Source: an uncultured Eubacteriales bacterium (GTDB lineage: Bacteria > Bacillota > Clostridia > Oscillospirales > Acutalibacteraceae). Taken from it: a stretch of DNA of 64,000 nt. Where the stretch lies: the NCBI GenBank assembly GCA_900316385.1, contig ONCP01000003.1, positions 1 through 64,000 of the forward strand, given 5' to 3'. Positions 35,259 through 44,520 of this stretch are shown here, piece by piece. The notes beneath the pieces were generated by a model. That model was not told the DNA's origin and made no database searches. It worked only from the letters and a program-made list of their open reading frames with translations. A program made the position numbers and the translations under genes. Within the stretch, counting starts at the first letter, position 1. Each line of letters starts with the position of its first letter.

Positions 35259-36914
35259 TTATTTTTTAAAGCTGTCCTTGAGGCTCACGCTTCTGTTGAA
35301 TACAAGCCTGTCTGTTTCCTTGTTGTCAAGGCAGAAGTAGCCCTGACGCATAAACTGGAAGCGTTCCTCGGGCTTTGCGTCCTTCAGACGATTCTCGACC
35401 TTGCAGTTATCAAGCACAACGAGCGAGTCGGGGTTGAGGTAGTCAAGGAAGTTTTTGTCGCCCGTGTCGGGATCGGGAACGGTAAAGAGATTGTCGTAAA
35501 GCCTGATCTCAGCGTCGGCGCAGTCGCGGGCGTTGACCCAGTGGATGGTGCCGCGGACCTTTCTGCCGTCGGGGGTGTTTCCGCCTCTTGTTTCGGGGTC
35601 GTACTCGGCGTAGACTTCAACGACCTTGCCGTTGTCGTCCTTCTTGCAGCCTGTACATTTTACAATGTAGGCGCTCTTGATCCTGACCTCGTTGCCGGGG
35701 TAAAGGCGCTGATATTTCTTGATCGGCTCCTCCATAAAGTCGGTGGCTTCGATATAAAGCTCGCGCGAGAAGCTGACGGTTCTTGTGCCCATTTCGGGGT
35801 GATTGGGGTGGTTCTCAACCTCAAATTCCTCGGTTTTGTCTTCGGGATAGTTTGTAATAACAAGCTTTACGGGGTCGAGCACAGCCATCGCGCGCGTCGC
35901 TGTTTCGTTGAGGTCGTCGCGCAGACAATGCTCAAGAAAACCGTACTCAACGATCGAGTTTACCTTTGATACTCCGATCTGATCGGTAAAGCTGCGGATC
36001 GCCTTGGGAGTGTAGCCTCTGCGGCGAAGTCCGCAGATCGTGGGCATTCTCGGGTCGTCCCAACCGTCAACGTAGCCCTCCTCCACAAGAGCTCTGAGTT
36101 TGCGCTTTGACATGACCGTGTTATTGATACCGAGGCGCGCGAACTCGATCTGACGGGGCTTTACGTTGATGGAGATGTTGTCAACGACCCAGTCGTAAAG
36201 AGGTCTGTGCGCTTCAAACTCGAGCGTGCACAGCGAGTGGGTTATACCCTCGATCGCGTCCTCGATCGGATGCGCGAAATCGTACATCGGGTAAATACAC
36301 CATTTGTCGCCCGTGCGGTGGTGATGCATATGATTGATTCGGTAAAGAACGGGGTCGCGCATATTGAAGTTGCCCGAGGAAAGATCGATTTTAGCTCTGA
36401 GGGTCATTCTTCCGTCCTCAAACTCGCCCTCTCTCATTCTTTTGAAAAGGTCAAGGCTTTCTTCGATCGGACGGTCGCGGTAAGGGCTCTTTGCGGGAGT
36501 GCTCAGATCGCCTCTGTATTCTCTCATCTGTTCGCCCGTAAGCTCGCAAACGTACGCCAAGCCCTTTTTGATCAGCTCAACGGCGTAGTCGTACATCTGT
36601 TCAAAGTAGTCGGACGCAAAGTAGAACCTGTCGCCCCAGTCAAAGCCCAGCCAGCGGATGTCCTCCTTGATCGCGTCAACATACTCGACATCTTCTTTTG
36701 TGGGGTTTGTGTCGTCCATTCTGAGGTTGCACAGACCGTTGTATTTCTCGGCGGTGCCGAAATCGACGAATATCGCCTTAGCGTGACCTATGTGAAGATA
36801 GCCGTTTGGCTCGGGAGGAAAGCGTGTGTGAACCTTTTTTCCGTAGTACGCGCCGCCCTCGGCTATATCCTCGTCTATAAAGGAATGAATAAAATTTCCT
36901 GACATTACTTCCAT
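35259..36914 (-). CDS. glnS: Glutaminyl-tRNA synthetase
   Basis: A 551-residue class I synthetase charging tRNA-Gln. The start is ATG 36914 (AAAGG 9-10 bp upstream); earlier in-frame codons read into unrelated text. Visible are [18 protein letters not shown] (HIGH motif), RMDDTNP, and the MSKRKL signature. A normal length for bacterial GlnRS. It lies 29 bp downstream of gltX on the same strand and is probably co-transcribed. Many Firmicutes lack GlnRS and make Gln-tRNA by the GatCAB amidotransferase, so its presence is notable. Confidence 0.96.
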   Translation of the reverse strand: MEVMSGNFIHSFIDEDIAEGGAYYGKKVHTRFPPEPNGYLHIGHAKAIFVDFGTAEKYNGLCNLRMDDTNPTKEDVEYVDAIKEDIRWLGFDWGDRFYFASDYFEQMYDYAVELIKKGLAYVCELTGEQMREYRGDLSTPAKSPYRDRPIEESLDLFKRMREGEFEDGRMTLRAKIDLSSGNFNMRDPVLYRINHMHHHRTGDKWCIYPMYDFAHPIEDAIEGITHSLCTLEFEAHRPLYDWVVDNISINVKPRQIEFARLGINNTVMSKRKLRALVEEGYVDGWDDPRMPTICGLRRRGYTPKAIRSFTDQIGVSKVNSIVEYGFLEHCLRDDLNETATRAMAVLDPVKLVITNYPEDKTEEFEVENHPNHPEMGTRTVSFSRELYIEATDFMEEPIKKYQRLYPGNEVRIKSAYIVKCTGCKKDDNGKVVEVYAEYDPETRGGNTPDGRKVRGTIHWVNARDCADAEIRLYDNLFTVPDPDTGDKNFLDYLNPDSLVVLDNCKVENRLKDAKPEERFQFMRQGYFCLDNKETDRLVFNRSVSLKDSFKK

Positions 36915-36943
36915 AACAATTACCTTTCCGTTTGTTGTTTCTG

Positions 36944-38404
36944 TTATTTTGCGAGCTTTTCGATGCCGAGCTCCAGCCTTCTGAGGGCTTCTTCTCTGCC
37001 CAGTATGTCGAGTATCTCGATCGCTCCGCCCGCCGTAACGGTCTGACCCGCCGCCGCGATGCGTACAGGCCACATAACCGTGCCGTTTTTGAGCTCCTTC
37101 TCCACAGCCATATTGATAAGGCAGTCGTGGATAGCGTCGGCGTTCCAGTCGGGGAGAGCCTTCAGCCTGTCGTATGCTTCCTTGAGATTAACGGGAGCGT
37201 TCTCAAGGTTTGATTTGCTCTTTTTATTTACAAAGATTTCTTTGTCATACTCGGGAAGCTCTGAGAAAAATCTTAATTTTTCGGGAATATCGGTGAATTT
37301 TTCAAGTCTCTTTTGAAGGATGCCCGCAAATTTCTCAAAGGGCATATCCCTGTCGCCGAAAACCTCTCTGTAATAAGGCATAGCGCGCTCGGTGAATTCC
37401 TCCTCGCTCATAGCCTTGATATATTCTGCGTTGAACCATAAAAGCTTATCGTAATCAAAAACGGCGGGAGATTTTGAGATGCCCTCAATAAAGAAAGCTT
37501 GTTCAAGCTCTTTAAGAGTGAAAATTTCCCGATTGTCCTTGGGACACCAGCCCAGCAGCGCGATGTAGTTGATGATGGCTTCGGGCAGATACCCGTCCGC
37601 GATCAAATCCTCAAAGCCCGTCGAGCCGTGACGCTTGCTGAGCTTTGAAACAGAGCCGTCCTCGTTTTTGCCCATAATCAGCGGAAGATGTACATAGGTC
37701 GGAATCTCCCAGCCGAACGCGTCGTAAAGCAGGTTGTACTTGGGGGTTGAGCTGAGGTACTCGCTGCCTCTTACAACGTGGGTGATGCCCATTGTGTGGT
37801 CATCGATCACGTTAGCGAAGTTGTAGGTGGGGTAACCGTCGGTCTTGATAAGAATCTGATCCTGAAGCTCGGAGTTGTCCACGGTGATCTCGCCGAATAC
37901 CGCATCCGTAAAGGTGGTTTTGCCTTCGATCGGCATTTTCTGGCGGATAACGTAAGGCAAGCCCTCCTTCAGCTTAGCGTCTATCTCCTCGCGGGACAGA
38001 TCGCGGCAGTGACGGTCATAGCCGCCGAACTCGGAATCCTCCGCGAGCTTTTCGAGCCTTTCCTTGGAGCAGAAGCAGCGGTAAGCGTGACCGCTTTCGA
38101 TCAGCTTTTCGGCGTAAGGAAGATACATATCGCGCCTTTCGCTCTGGACATAGGGGCCGTAGTCGCCGCCGATATCGGGACCCTCGTCGTGCTTGAGCCC
38201 CGCGAGCTTCAAAGTGTTGTAGATAACGTCCACAGCGCCCTCAACAAAACGCTCGCGGTCGGTGTCCTCGATTCGGAGCACAAAGGCTCCGCCCTGCGAT
38301 TTTGCTATAAGATATTCGTACAGCGCCGTTCTGAGGTTTCCAACGTGCATAAAGCCCGTCGGGCTCGGAGCGTAGCGTGTGCGAACCTTTTTTATTATTG
38401 ACAT
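36944..38404 (-). CDS. gltX: Glutamyl-tRNA synthetase
   Basis: A 486-residue class I synthetase. Visible are the HIGH-type motif in [27 protein letters not shown], and the KLSKRHG signature. The start ATG 38404 follows AAGGGTGAT; the TTG/ATG pair 9 bp upstream lacks an SD. With GlnRS downstream it presumably charges tRNA-Glu only, though non-discriminating activity cannot be ruled out. It has its own promoter and follows the fba terminator. Confidence 0.95.
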   Translation of the reverse strand: MSIIKKVRTRYAPSPTGFMHVGNLRTALYEYLIAKSQGGAFVLRIEDTDRERFVEGAVDVIYNTLKLAGLKHDEGPDIGGDYGPYVQSERRDMYLPYAEKLIESGHAYRCFCSKERLEKLAEDSEFGGYDRHCRDLSREEIDAKLKEGLPYVIRQKMPIEGKTTFTDAVFGEITVDNSELQDQILIKTDGYPTYNFANVIDDHTMGITHVVRGSEYLSSTPKYNLLYDAFGWEIPTYVHLPLIMGKNEDGSVSKLSKRHGSTGFEDLIADGYLPEAIINYIALLGWCPKDNREIFTLKELEQAFFIEGISKSPAVFDYDKLLWFNAEYIKAMSEEEFTERAMPYYREVFGDRDMPFEKFAGILQKRLEKFTDIPEKLRFFSELPEYDKEIFVNKKSKSNLENAPVNLKEAYDRLKALPDWNADAIHDCLINMAVEKELKNGTVMWPVRIAAAGQTVTAGGAIEILDILGREEALRRLELGIEKLAK

Positions 38405-38474
38405 AATTATCACCCTTTTTCAGTGGTAAACGGCAAACAAAAACAGTTATGTCGTTCCAAAGACTTACCAAGTC

Positions 38475-38503
38475 ATTATAGCACACATTGGATGAATAGT
38501 AAA
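38475..38503 (-). promoter_or_regulatory. Promoter of gltX-glnS
   Basis: On the minus strand TTTACT, 17 bp, TATAAT, directly after the fba terminator. Confidence 0.7.
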
Positions 38504-38534
38504 GAAAAAACCTCAGAGCTTTTACACTCTGAGG
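38504..38534 (-). terminator. fba terminator
   Basis: On the minus strand CCTCAGAG-TGTAAAAG-CTCTGAGG followed by TTTTTTCTTT. Confidence 0.85.
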
Positions 38535-38562
38535 CTTGTTTTTAAAATTATTGCTGTACCGC

Positions 38563-39429
38563 TTACGCCTTGCCTACGGAACCAAAGAGCTCCATTTTCT
38601 CCTTTACGGTGTCCTTGATGGCCTGAGCGCCGGGAGCGAGAAGCTTTCTGGGGTCGAAGCCCTTGCCCTGAAGGTCCTTGCCCTCTTCAATGTACTTTCT
38701 TGTAGCCGCCGCGAAAGCGAGCTGACACTCGGTGTTGACATTGATCTTGGAAACGCCGAGCTCGATAGCCTTCTTGATCATATCCGCGGGGATACCTGTG
38801 CCGCCGTGAAGAACGAGGGGCATATCGCCTGTGAGCTGCTGGATAGCGTCGAGAGTTTCAAAGGACAGACCTGCCCAGTTCTCGGGATATTTGCCGTGGA
38901 TGTTACCGATACCCGCCGCGAGCATTGTAACTCCCAGATCGGCAACCATCTTGCACTCCTGAGGATCAGCGCACTCGCCTGCGCCGATAACGCCGTCTTC
39001 CTCGCCGCCGATGGAACCTACCTCAGCCTCAATGGAGAGACCGAGCTCGTTACAGGTAGCTACCAATTCCTTAGTCTTGGCAACATTCTCGTCGATCGGA
39101 TAGTGAGAGCCGTCGAACATAATTGAGCTGAAGCCCGCCTCGATGCAAGCCTTGGCACCCTCATAGGAGCCGTGGTCGAGGTGAAGAGCTACGGGAACCG
39201 TGATGTTGAGCTCCTCGATCATAGCGGTGACCATACCTACAACAGTCTTGTAACCGCACATATACTTACCCGCGCCCTCGGATACGCCGAGAATTACGGG
39301 AGATTTTAACTCCTCAGCAGTGAGAAGAATTGATTTTGTCCACTCGAGGTTGTTGATGTTGAACTGACCAACCGCGTAGTGACCTGCCTTTGCCTTTGTG
39401 AGCATTTCTTTTGCGTTAACTAAAGCCAT
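38563..39429 (-). CDS. fba: Class II fructose-1,6-bisphosphate aldolase
   Basis: A 288-residue class II (zinc) aldolase that cleaves or forms fructose-1,6-bisphosphate in glycolysis/gluconeogenesis. Visible are the metal and catalytic residues of ALHLDHGSYE (H83, D85, H86), MFDGSHYP, the E in SIEAEVGSIGGEEDG, PLVLHGGTGIP and KINVNTECQLA. The start follows GGAGG 7-8 bp upstream. It is a separate transcript with terminator and is divergent from the HtrA gene. Confidence 0.96.
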   Translation of the reverse strand: MALVNAKEMLTKAKAGHYAVGQFNINNLEWTKSILLTAEELKSPVILGVSEGAGKYMCGYKTVVGMVTAMIEELNITVPVALHLDHGSYEGAKACIEAGFSSIMFDGSHYPIDENVAKTKELVATCNELGLSIEAEVGSIGGEEDGVIGAGECADPQECKMVADLGVTMLAAGIGNIHGKYPENWAGLSFETLDAIQQLTGDMPLVLHGGTGIPADMIKKAIELGVSKINVNTECQLAFAAATRKYIEEGKDLQGKGFDPRKLLAPGAQAIKDTVKEKMELFGSVGKA

Positions 39430-39546
39430 AATTTAACCTCCGTTAAAAAATTTCATACGGAGTACGTCTACATCCGTACGCTTAAATAAATTGTAACATA
39501 AAAACAGCATAATATAAAGCGTTTTTGAAAAAATTTTTAATTTTTA

Positions 39547-39575
39547 TTGTTTTATTTTTATAAAAAGAGTATAAT
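39547..39575 (+). promoter_or_regulatory. Promoter of the HtrA-like gene
   Basis: TTGTTT, 17 bp, TATAAT, 32 bp before the ATG. Confidence 0.65.
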
Positions 39576-39607
39576 TGCTTTGAATAATCGAAAAAGGAGA
39601 CCTTTTA

Positions 39608-41218
39608 ATGTCCGACTATTATAACGAAGGTAATATTTATAATTCAAATATCCCTGCCGAACCCGCGCAGCTTCCTCCTCGGGAACAGAACCCGCCTCAG
39701 GCTCCTCAGATGCCGCAGGCTCCCGTTACGCAGGTCGGTTATGCGCCTCAGGCTCCTCAAACTCCTCAAGTCCCTCAGGCTCCTCAGGCTCCGCGCCCCG
39801 CGCAGGCTCCGCCTCAGCCGCCTATGGCGCCGACATATAACTCAAATTACGGCAATTCGGTTCCGTACAGAGCGCCCCAGCCTCCCGCAAGACCCGCGCA
39901 GCCGATTAACCCGCAGCAACCCCCTGTACGACAGGCTCCGCCTCAGCAGTACGCTCCGCCTCAGCGCGAATATTACCGCGCTTACCAACCCCAGGCGGCG
40001 CCGATGAGCAGCGGGCTGAAGACGCTTTTGATCGTAATTATAGCGGTTCTGGGAGTTAGCCTTATCGGAATGATCTCCTATGTATCTCTCAATTCAGGCG
40101 GTGATAACAGTGATAACTCCAAATCATCGTTTACGATCAATAATCCCGAAGAAAAGTTTTACCCGACTATCCCCGAAAAATACAAGAGCGGGGACGAATC
40201 CGAGCCGTCAAAATCCTCAGGCAATTACAGCGAGTCCGATTACAGCAACAGAACCGAGGAGGATTTTGAGGGGATCAAGCTCAACAAAAAGCCCTCGTCA
40301 GGTAAATCGGGAACTTCTTTCGCGTTCAAAAACGCCGAAAACAGCGTTGTCAGCGTAATTTGCTATGTTGACGGGCAGGAAGGCTCCGCGAACAGCTATA
40401 CAACAATGGGTACGGGAATCATCGTTACCGAGGACGGCTACATCGTCACCAACGCTCATATCGTAAACAACAGCCGCACCGCCTATCTTTTCAAGGTCAT
40501 CACAGGCGACAAAAAAGAATACAAGGCGGGAGTGGTAGGATATGACGGACGCTCCGATCTCGCGGTTCTCAAAATCGACGCCGAGGGCTTAAAGCCCGCG
40601 ACCTTTGGCGACAGCTCCGAGCTTGAGGTTACCGAGGATGTAATCGTTGTAGGCAATCCGCTCAGCCTCAATTATCAGAATTCCGTAACCAAGGGCATTG
40701 TTTCGGCTGTTGAGCGTCAGGTCAGCATACATAACAACGTAAAATACATTCAGACCGACGCGGCGATCAACCCCGGCAACAGCGGCGGTCCCTTGTGCAA
40801 TATGTACGGTCAGGTGGTCGGCGTTACAAGCTCCAAGATCGCCAATACTGATTACGAGGGAATGGGCTTTGCCATTCCCAGCAAGCGCGTCAAGGCGGTT
40901 TGCGATGAGATCATACGTTACGGATATGTCCGCAACCGCGTCAGGATCGGCATAACGGGCAGGGTAGCCTATTACAACGACACGGAAACCGCGATCGAGA
41001 TACAGACTATTGACAGCAGCGGCCCGATGGAAGGCACAGGCGCCGAGCAGGGCGACTATATCATCAAGGTAGACGGTAAGAAGGTCGCGAACTTCTCGGA
41101 TATTTACGACGTTCTCGAGAGCTTTAAGGAGGGTGACAAGGTCAAGGTCACGCTCTACCGCCCGTCAACCGACAAAACCTACGATATAACGGTAACGTTA
41201 CAGGCGGATAAGCCTTGA
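39608..41218 (+). CDS. htrA: Membrane-anchored HtrA/DegP-type serine protease
   Basis: A 536-residue protein. About 130 residues of cytosolic Pro/Gln/Ala-rich repeats (PQAPQTPQVPQAP type) precede one transmembrane helix (about 137-160), then an extracytoplasmic trypsin-like protease with H284 (TNAHIV), D317 (SDLAVL) and S392 (GNSGGP), and a C-terminal PDZ domain. Such proteases deal with misfolded proteins outside the membrane. The long Pro-rich N-terminus is unusual and may be a protein-interaction or scaffold segment. RBS AAAAGGAGA; own promoter and terminator. Confidence 0.92.
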   Translation: MSDYYNEGNIYNSNIPAEPAQLPPREQNPPQAPQMPQAPVTQVGYAPQAPQTPQVPQAPQAPRPAQAPPQPPMAPTYNSNYGNSVPYRAPQPPARPAQPINPQQPPVRQAPPQQYAPPQREYYRAYQPQAAPMSSGLKTLLIVIIAVLGVSLIGMISYVSLNSGGDNSDNSKSSFTINNPEEKFYPTIPEKYKSGDESEPSKSSGNYSESDYSNRTEEDFEGIKLNKKPSSGKSGTSFAFKNAENSVVSVICYVDGQEGSANSYTTMGTGIIVTEDGYIVTNAHIVNNSRTAYLFKVITGDKKEYKAGVVGYDGRSDLAVLKIDAEGLKPATFGDSSELEVTEDVIVVGNPLSLNYQNSVTKGIVSAVERQVSIHNNVKYIQTDAAINPGNSGGPLCNMYGQVVGVTSSKIANTDYEGMGFAIPSKRVKAVCDEIIRYGYVRNRVRIGITGRVAYYNDTETAIEIQTIDSSGPMEGTGAEQGDYIIKVDGKKVANFSDIYDVLESFKEGDKVKVTLYRPSTDKTYDITVTLQADKP

Positions 41219-41236
41219 TATCACCGAAAAAAACAA

Positions 41237-41268
41237 AACCTCGGAGCTTTCGCGGCTCCGAGGTTTTT
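41237..41268 (+). terminator. Terminator of the HtrA-like gene
   Basis: CCTCGGAGC-TTTCGCG-GCTCCGAGG followed by TTTTTGT. Confidence 0.85.
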
Positions 41269-41297
41269 GTCTGCGGCGGCGAATAAAAATGTTGCGA

Positions 41298-41326
41298 TTG
41301 ACTTTGAGGGTCAAAAGGAGTATAAT
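41298..41326 (+). promoter_or_regulatory. Promoter of the FHA-SEDS/PBP/secA operon
   Basis: TTGACT, 17 bp, TATAAT, 62 bp before the first start codon. Confidence 0.75.
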
Positions 41327-41387
41327 GCATAGTGTATATTTTTAATTATATTGGGATACTATGAGCCCGAGGAAAGGACGGTAAGGT

Positions 41388-43061
41388 ATGGCACTTATTA
41401 TGGACATAGCGGTAGTGGCGTTGAGAATGCTGCTGCCCTTATACTGCATTGTAATAGTATACCAATGCTTTGCCTCGCTTCGAAGGCGCAGACGTCCCGA
41501 GCGCCCGTTGGTGCTGCTTCAGGACGTTGACAGCGGAGTGAAGATACCCGTATTGTTCTGGGAAAACTCCATCGGACGAAGCAACGGCTCCGATATCGCC
41601 ATAGACGACCCCGCCGTTTCGCGCAATCACTGCGTACTGCTGCGGCGTAAGGAGGGCTGGTTCCTTGCCGACACAGGCTCAAAGACGGGGACCTACATAA
41701 ACGGCAAGAGGATCATCAAGCGCACTCAGGTCAAGATCGACGACAGCGTCGCGATCGGCAACCGCGAGTTTGTGTTCAAGAGAGGCGAGGAGTTCCACGA
41801 GGAGCTTCACTCGAGCTGGTTCTTCTCCAAGGTCAGCAACAAGCCCTCGATCAAGCCCTACAAGCTGATGATCCTGATCACGCTGTTTCATATCTTTATG
41901 GCGGTCGAAGCGACCTTCTGCGACGGAGCCAAGGATTACGACCCGATGGTGCTCTGCGGCGCGCTTGTCGCCGTTGAGTGGGGCTTCTTTGCGGTTTCCG
42001 CCTTCGCGCTCAAGCGCATCTCGTTTGAGATAGAGAGCCTTTGCCTGTTTTTGACGGGTATCGGCGTCCTGCTTTTGGCGCGTCAGGAGCTTCGCTCGGC
42101 ATACGTCCAGCTTATCGCGGCCGCCGTGGGAATGGTTGTTTTCTGCGCTCTCATCAAGTTTATCGAGAACCCCGACCGAATCGGTCAGTGGCGTCTTATC
42201 ATTATGATCGCCGCCGTAGGCTTTCTTGCGATCAATCTTGTTTTCGGTAAGGTAACAAACGGCTCGGCAAACTGGATAAAAATCGGTTCGATCACGATCC
42301 AGCCGTCGGAATTCGTAAAAATCGCGTACATCTTTGTCGGCGCGTCCACTCTTGACCGCTTGCAGACAAAGCAGAACCTTATCGAGTTCATCATCTTTTC
42401 TATGATTTGCGTCGGCGCTTTAGCGCTTATGGGCGACTTTGGTACGGCGCTCATCTTCTTCGCCAGCTTCCTGCTTATTTCGTTTGTGCGTTCGGGCGAT
42501 TTCAAAACCCTTATCCTTGCGCTCGCGGGCGCGGGCTTCGCCGGGATCATCGTCCTGCGATTCAAGGCTTATGTTCTGGACCGCTTCAAGGCGTGGCGGC
42601 ACGTCTGGCAGCACACACAGGACGCGGGCGGCTATCAGCAGGCGCGAACCCTGACCTATATCGCCTCGGGCGGACTTTTCGGCGTTGGTATCGGCAACGG
42701 CTGTCTTAAATACGTCGCCGCTTCCGAGTCCGACCTTGTTTTCGGACTTATGAGCGAGGAGATGGGCTTTATCGTAGCTGTGACAATGGCGATCGCCGTC
42801 GCTATGCTCTTTATCTACGCGCGTTCCGTTACCACCAGAGCGCGAAGCACCTTCTATTCGATATCCGCTTGCTGTGCCGCAGGAATGCTCGTTATCCAGC
42901 TTTCGCTCAACATCTTCGGCGCGACGGATATTCTCCCTCTCACGGGCGTGACCTTCCCATTTATCAGCGCGGGCGGCTCGTCGGTGATTTCGTGCTGGGG
43001 GCTTCTTGCCTTTATCAAGGCGGCTGACGAAAGAACCTACTCTCAGAAAGTAAAGCAATAA
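41388..43061 (+). CDS. FHA domain fused to a SEDS (FtsW/RodA/SpoVE) glycosyltransferase
   Basis: A 557-residue protein. An N-terminal hydrophobic segment (about 5-25) is followed by an FHA domain (about 40-130): IGRSNGSDI, DPAVSRNHCVL and TGTYINGKRI are the classic FHA phosphopeptide-binding motifs. The C-terminal half is a multi-pass SEDS peptidoglycan polymerase; GGLFGVGIGNGCLKY and FPFISAGGSS are its hallmark loops. The fusion suggests control of wall synthesis by Ser/Thr phosphorylation, as FhaB-FtsW neighbours do in Actinobacteria. It is immediately followed by a class B transpeptidase gene. Confidence 0.92.
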   Translation: MALIMDIAVVALRMLLPLYCIVIVYQCFASLRRRRRPERPLVLLQDVDSGVKIPVLFWENSIGRSNGSDIAIDDPAVSRNHCVLLRRKEGWFLADTGSKTGTYINGKRIIKRTQVKIDDSVAIGNREFVFKRGEEFHEELHSSWFFSKVSNKPSIKPYKLMILITLFHIFMAVEATFCDGAKDYDPMVLCGALVAVEWGFFAVSAFALKRISFEIESLCLFLTGIGVLLLARQELRSAYVQLIAAAVGMVVFCALIKFIENPDRIGQWRLIIMIAAVGFLAINLVFGKVTNGSANWIKIGSITIQPSEFVKIAYIFVGASTLDRLQTKQNLIEFIIFSMICVGALALMGDFGTALIFFASFLLISFVRSGDFKTLILALAGAGFAGIIVLRFKAYVLDRFKAWRHVWQHTQDAGGYQQARTLTYIASGGLFGVGIGNGCLKYVAASESDLVFGLMSEEMGFIVAVTMAIAVAMLFIYARSVTTRARSTFYSISACCAAGMLVIQLSLNIFGATDILPLTGVTFPFISAGGSSVISCWGLLAFIKAADERTYSQKVKQ

Positions 43062-43091
43062 GCATAAATATCTCATATCGGAGGTGAAAAT

Positions 43092-44498
43092 ATGAAGCGA
43101 ACCTTACAGCGTTCATGGCTGATTTTCATAGTTGTGATAGCCTTCCTTATCGGAATGGGATTTCTTGTGATAGAAACCGTATTCAACGCGGCGGACTGGG
43201 TCGGCCAGCCCTACAACGGCCATATCGCGGGCGCGGGGGGTCTTGCCGAGGCGGGCGAGATCACTGACCGCAACGATACCGTCCTCGCGAAAACAGTTGA
43301 CGAAAAGCGAGTTTATAACGACGACGAGGACGTCAGAAAAGCTCTGCTCCACACAGTCGGGGACAATTCGCTGAATATTTCCACAGCGATCCAGAGCCAG
43401 TTCCGTTCTCAGCTTTCGGGTTACAGCTTTATTTGGGGGCTGGATATGCCCGACTCCTTCAGGGGAGGCAGCGACCTCAAGCTCACCCTTGACGCTCCTA
43501 CCTGCAAGGCGGCGTACGAGGCGCTTAAGGATTACGACAGCGGAGCCTGTGTGATCTACAATTACAAGACGGGCGAAACGATCTGCAAGGTCAGCACAAA
43601 AACCTATGACCCCGCCGATCCGCCCGAGATAACCAAGAAAAACGAGAAAGAATACGAGGGCGTTTACCTCGATAATACCCTCTCCTCAACCTACACCCCC
43701 GGTTCGATCTTCAAGATAGTCACGGCTGCCGCGGCGATAGAGAATATCCCCGACATCTGGGACAGAACATGGTATTGTGAGGGCAAGGAGGAGATCGACG
43801 GCGGCGACGTTACCTGTGTTGAGGCTCACGGAACGGTGAACCTTGAGCAGGCGTTCGGCGATTCCTGCAACATTGTTTTCGCGGAGCTCGCGGTTGAGCT
43901 CGGCGAGGACGTTATGAACGAAACCGCCAAAAAAATGGGGATCAACGCTTCCTTTGATATCAGCGGAATAAAAACCGCTAAGGGAAGCTACGATATATCA
44001 AAGGCCACGATCCACCAGCTTGCGTGGTCGGGCGTCGGTCAGTATGAGGATAAGGTCAATCCTTATCAGATGGCAATCCTCTGCGGAGCGATCGCGAACG
44101 GCGGCACACCCGTCAACCCGTACTTTGTCGATTCTGGCTCAAGCTCAATGCTGTCCGCGCTCGGTATTTCGGGCAACGGCTCAAAGGGCAGGGAGCTTGT
44201 CAATCCAACGACCGCCGAGGGGCTCAAACGTCTTATGCGTTACGCGGTCGAGAACGACTACGGCGACTATATGTTTGATGGTCTGACAGTCTGCGCCAAA
44301 ACAGGTACAGGCGAAACCTTCAAGGGCGAGGACGAGGAGAAAAACGACGGTTGGATGGTCGGCTTCTCCACTGACGAGGATTGTCCGCTCGCGTTCGCCT
44401 GCATAGTTCGCGGCTCAGCCGAGTACGGCTACACCACCGCGGGCTCGGTCGCTTCCGCCGCTATGCAGCAGGCGGCGCAGAGCCTGAGAAATAAGTAA
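43092..44498 (+). CDS. Penicillin-binding transpeptidase (class B type)
   Basis: A 468-residue PBP with an N-terminal transmembrane anchor and a transpeptidase domain: active-site S205 and K208 (SIFK), S258/N260 (SCN) and KTG 403-405. The expected partner of the SEDS polymerase upstream, with which it would cross-link new peptidoglycan. The SD is GGAGGTG. Probably an elongation- or sporulation-related pair; which cannot be decided. Its stop is followed by secA 22 bp later. Confidence 0.92.
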   Translation: MKRTLQRSWLIFIVVIAFLIGMGFLVIETVFNAADWVGQPYNGHIAGAGGLAEAGEITDRNDTVLAKTVDEKRVYNDDEDVRKALLHTVGDNSLNISTAIQSQFRSQLSGYSFIWGLDMPDSFRGGSDLKLTLDAPTCKAAYEALKDYDSGACVIYNYKTGETICKVSTKTYDPADPPEITKKNEKEYEGVYLDNTLSSTYTPGSIFKIVTAAAAIENIPDIWDRTWYCEGKEEIDGGDVTCVEAHGTVNLEQAFGDSCNIVFAELAVELGEDVMNETAKKMGINASFDISGIKTAKGSYDISKATIHQLAWSGVGQYEDKVNPYQMAILCGAIANGGTPVNPYFVDSGSSSMLSALGISGNGSKGRELVNPTTAEGLKRLMRYAVENDYGDYMFDGLTVCAKTGTGETFKGEDEEKNDGWMVGFSTDEDCPLAFACIVRGSAEYGYTTAGSVASAAMQQAAQSLRNK

Positions 44499-44520
44499 AA
44501 AACCGAAAGGATCAGATAAA

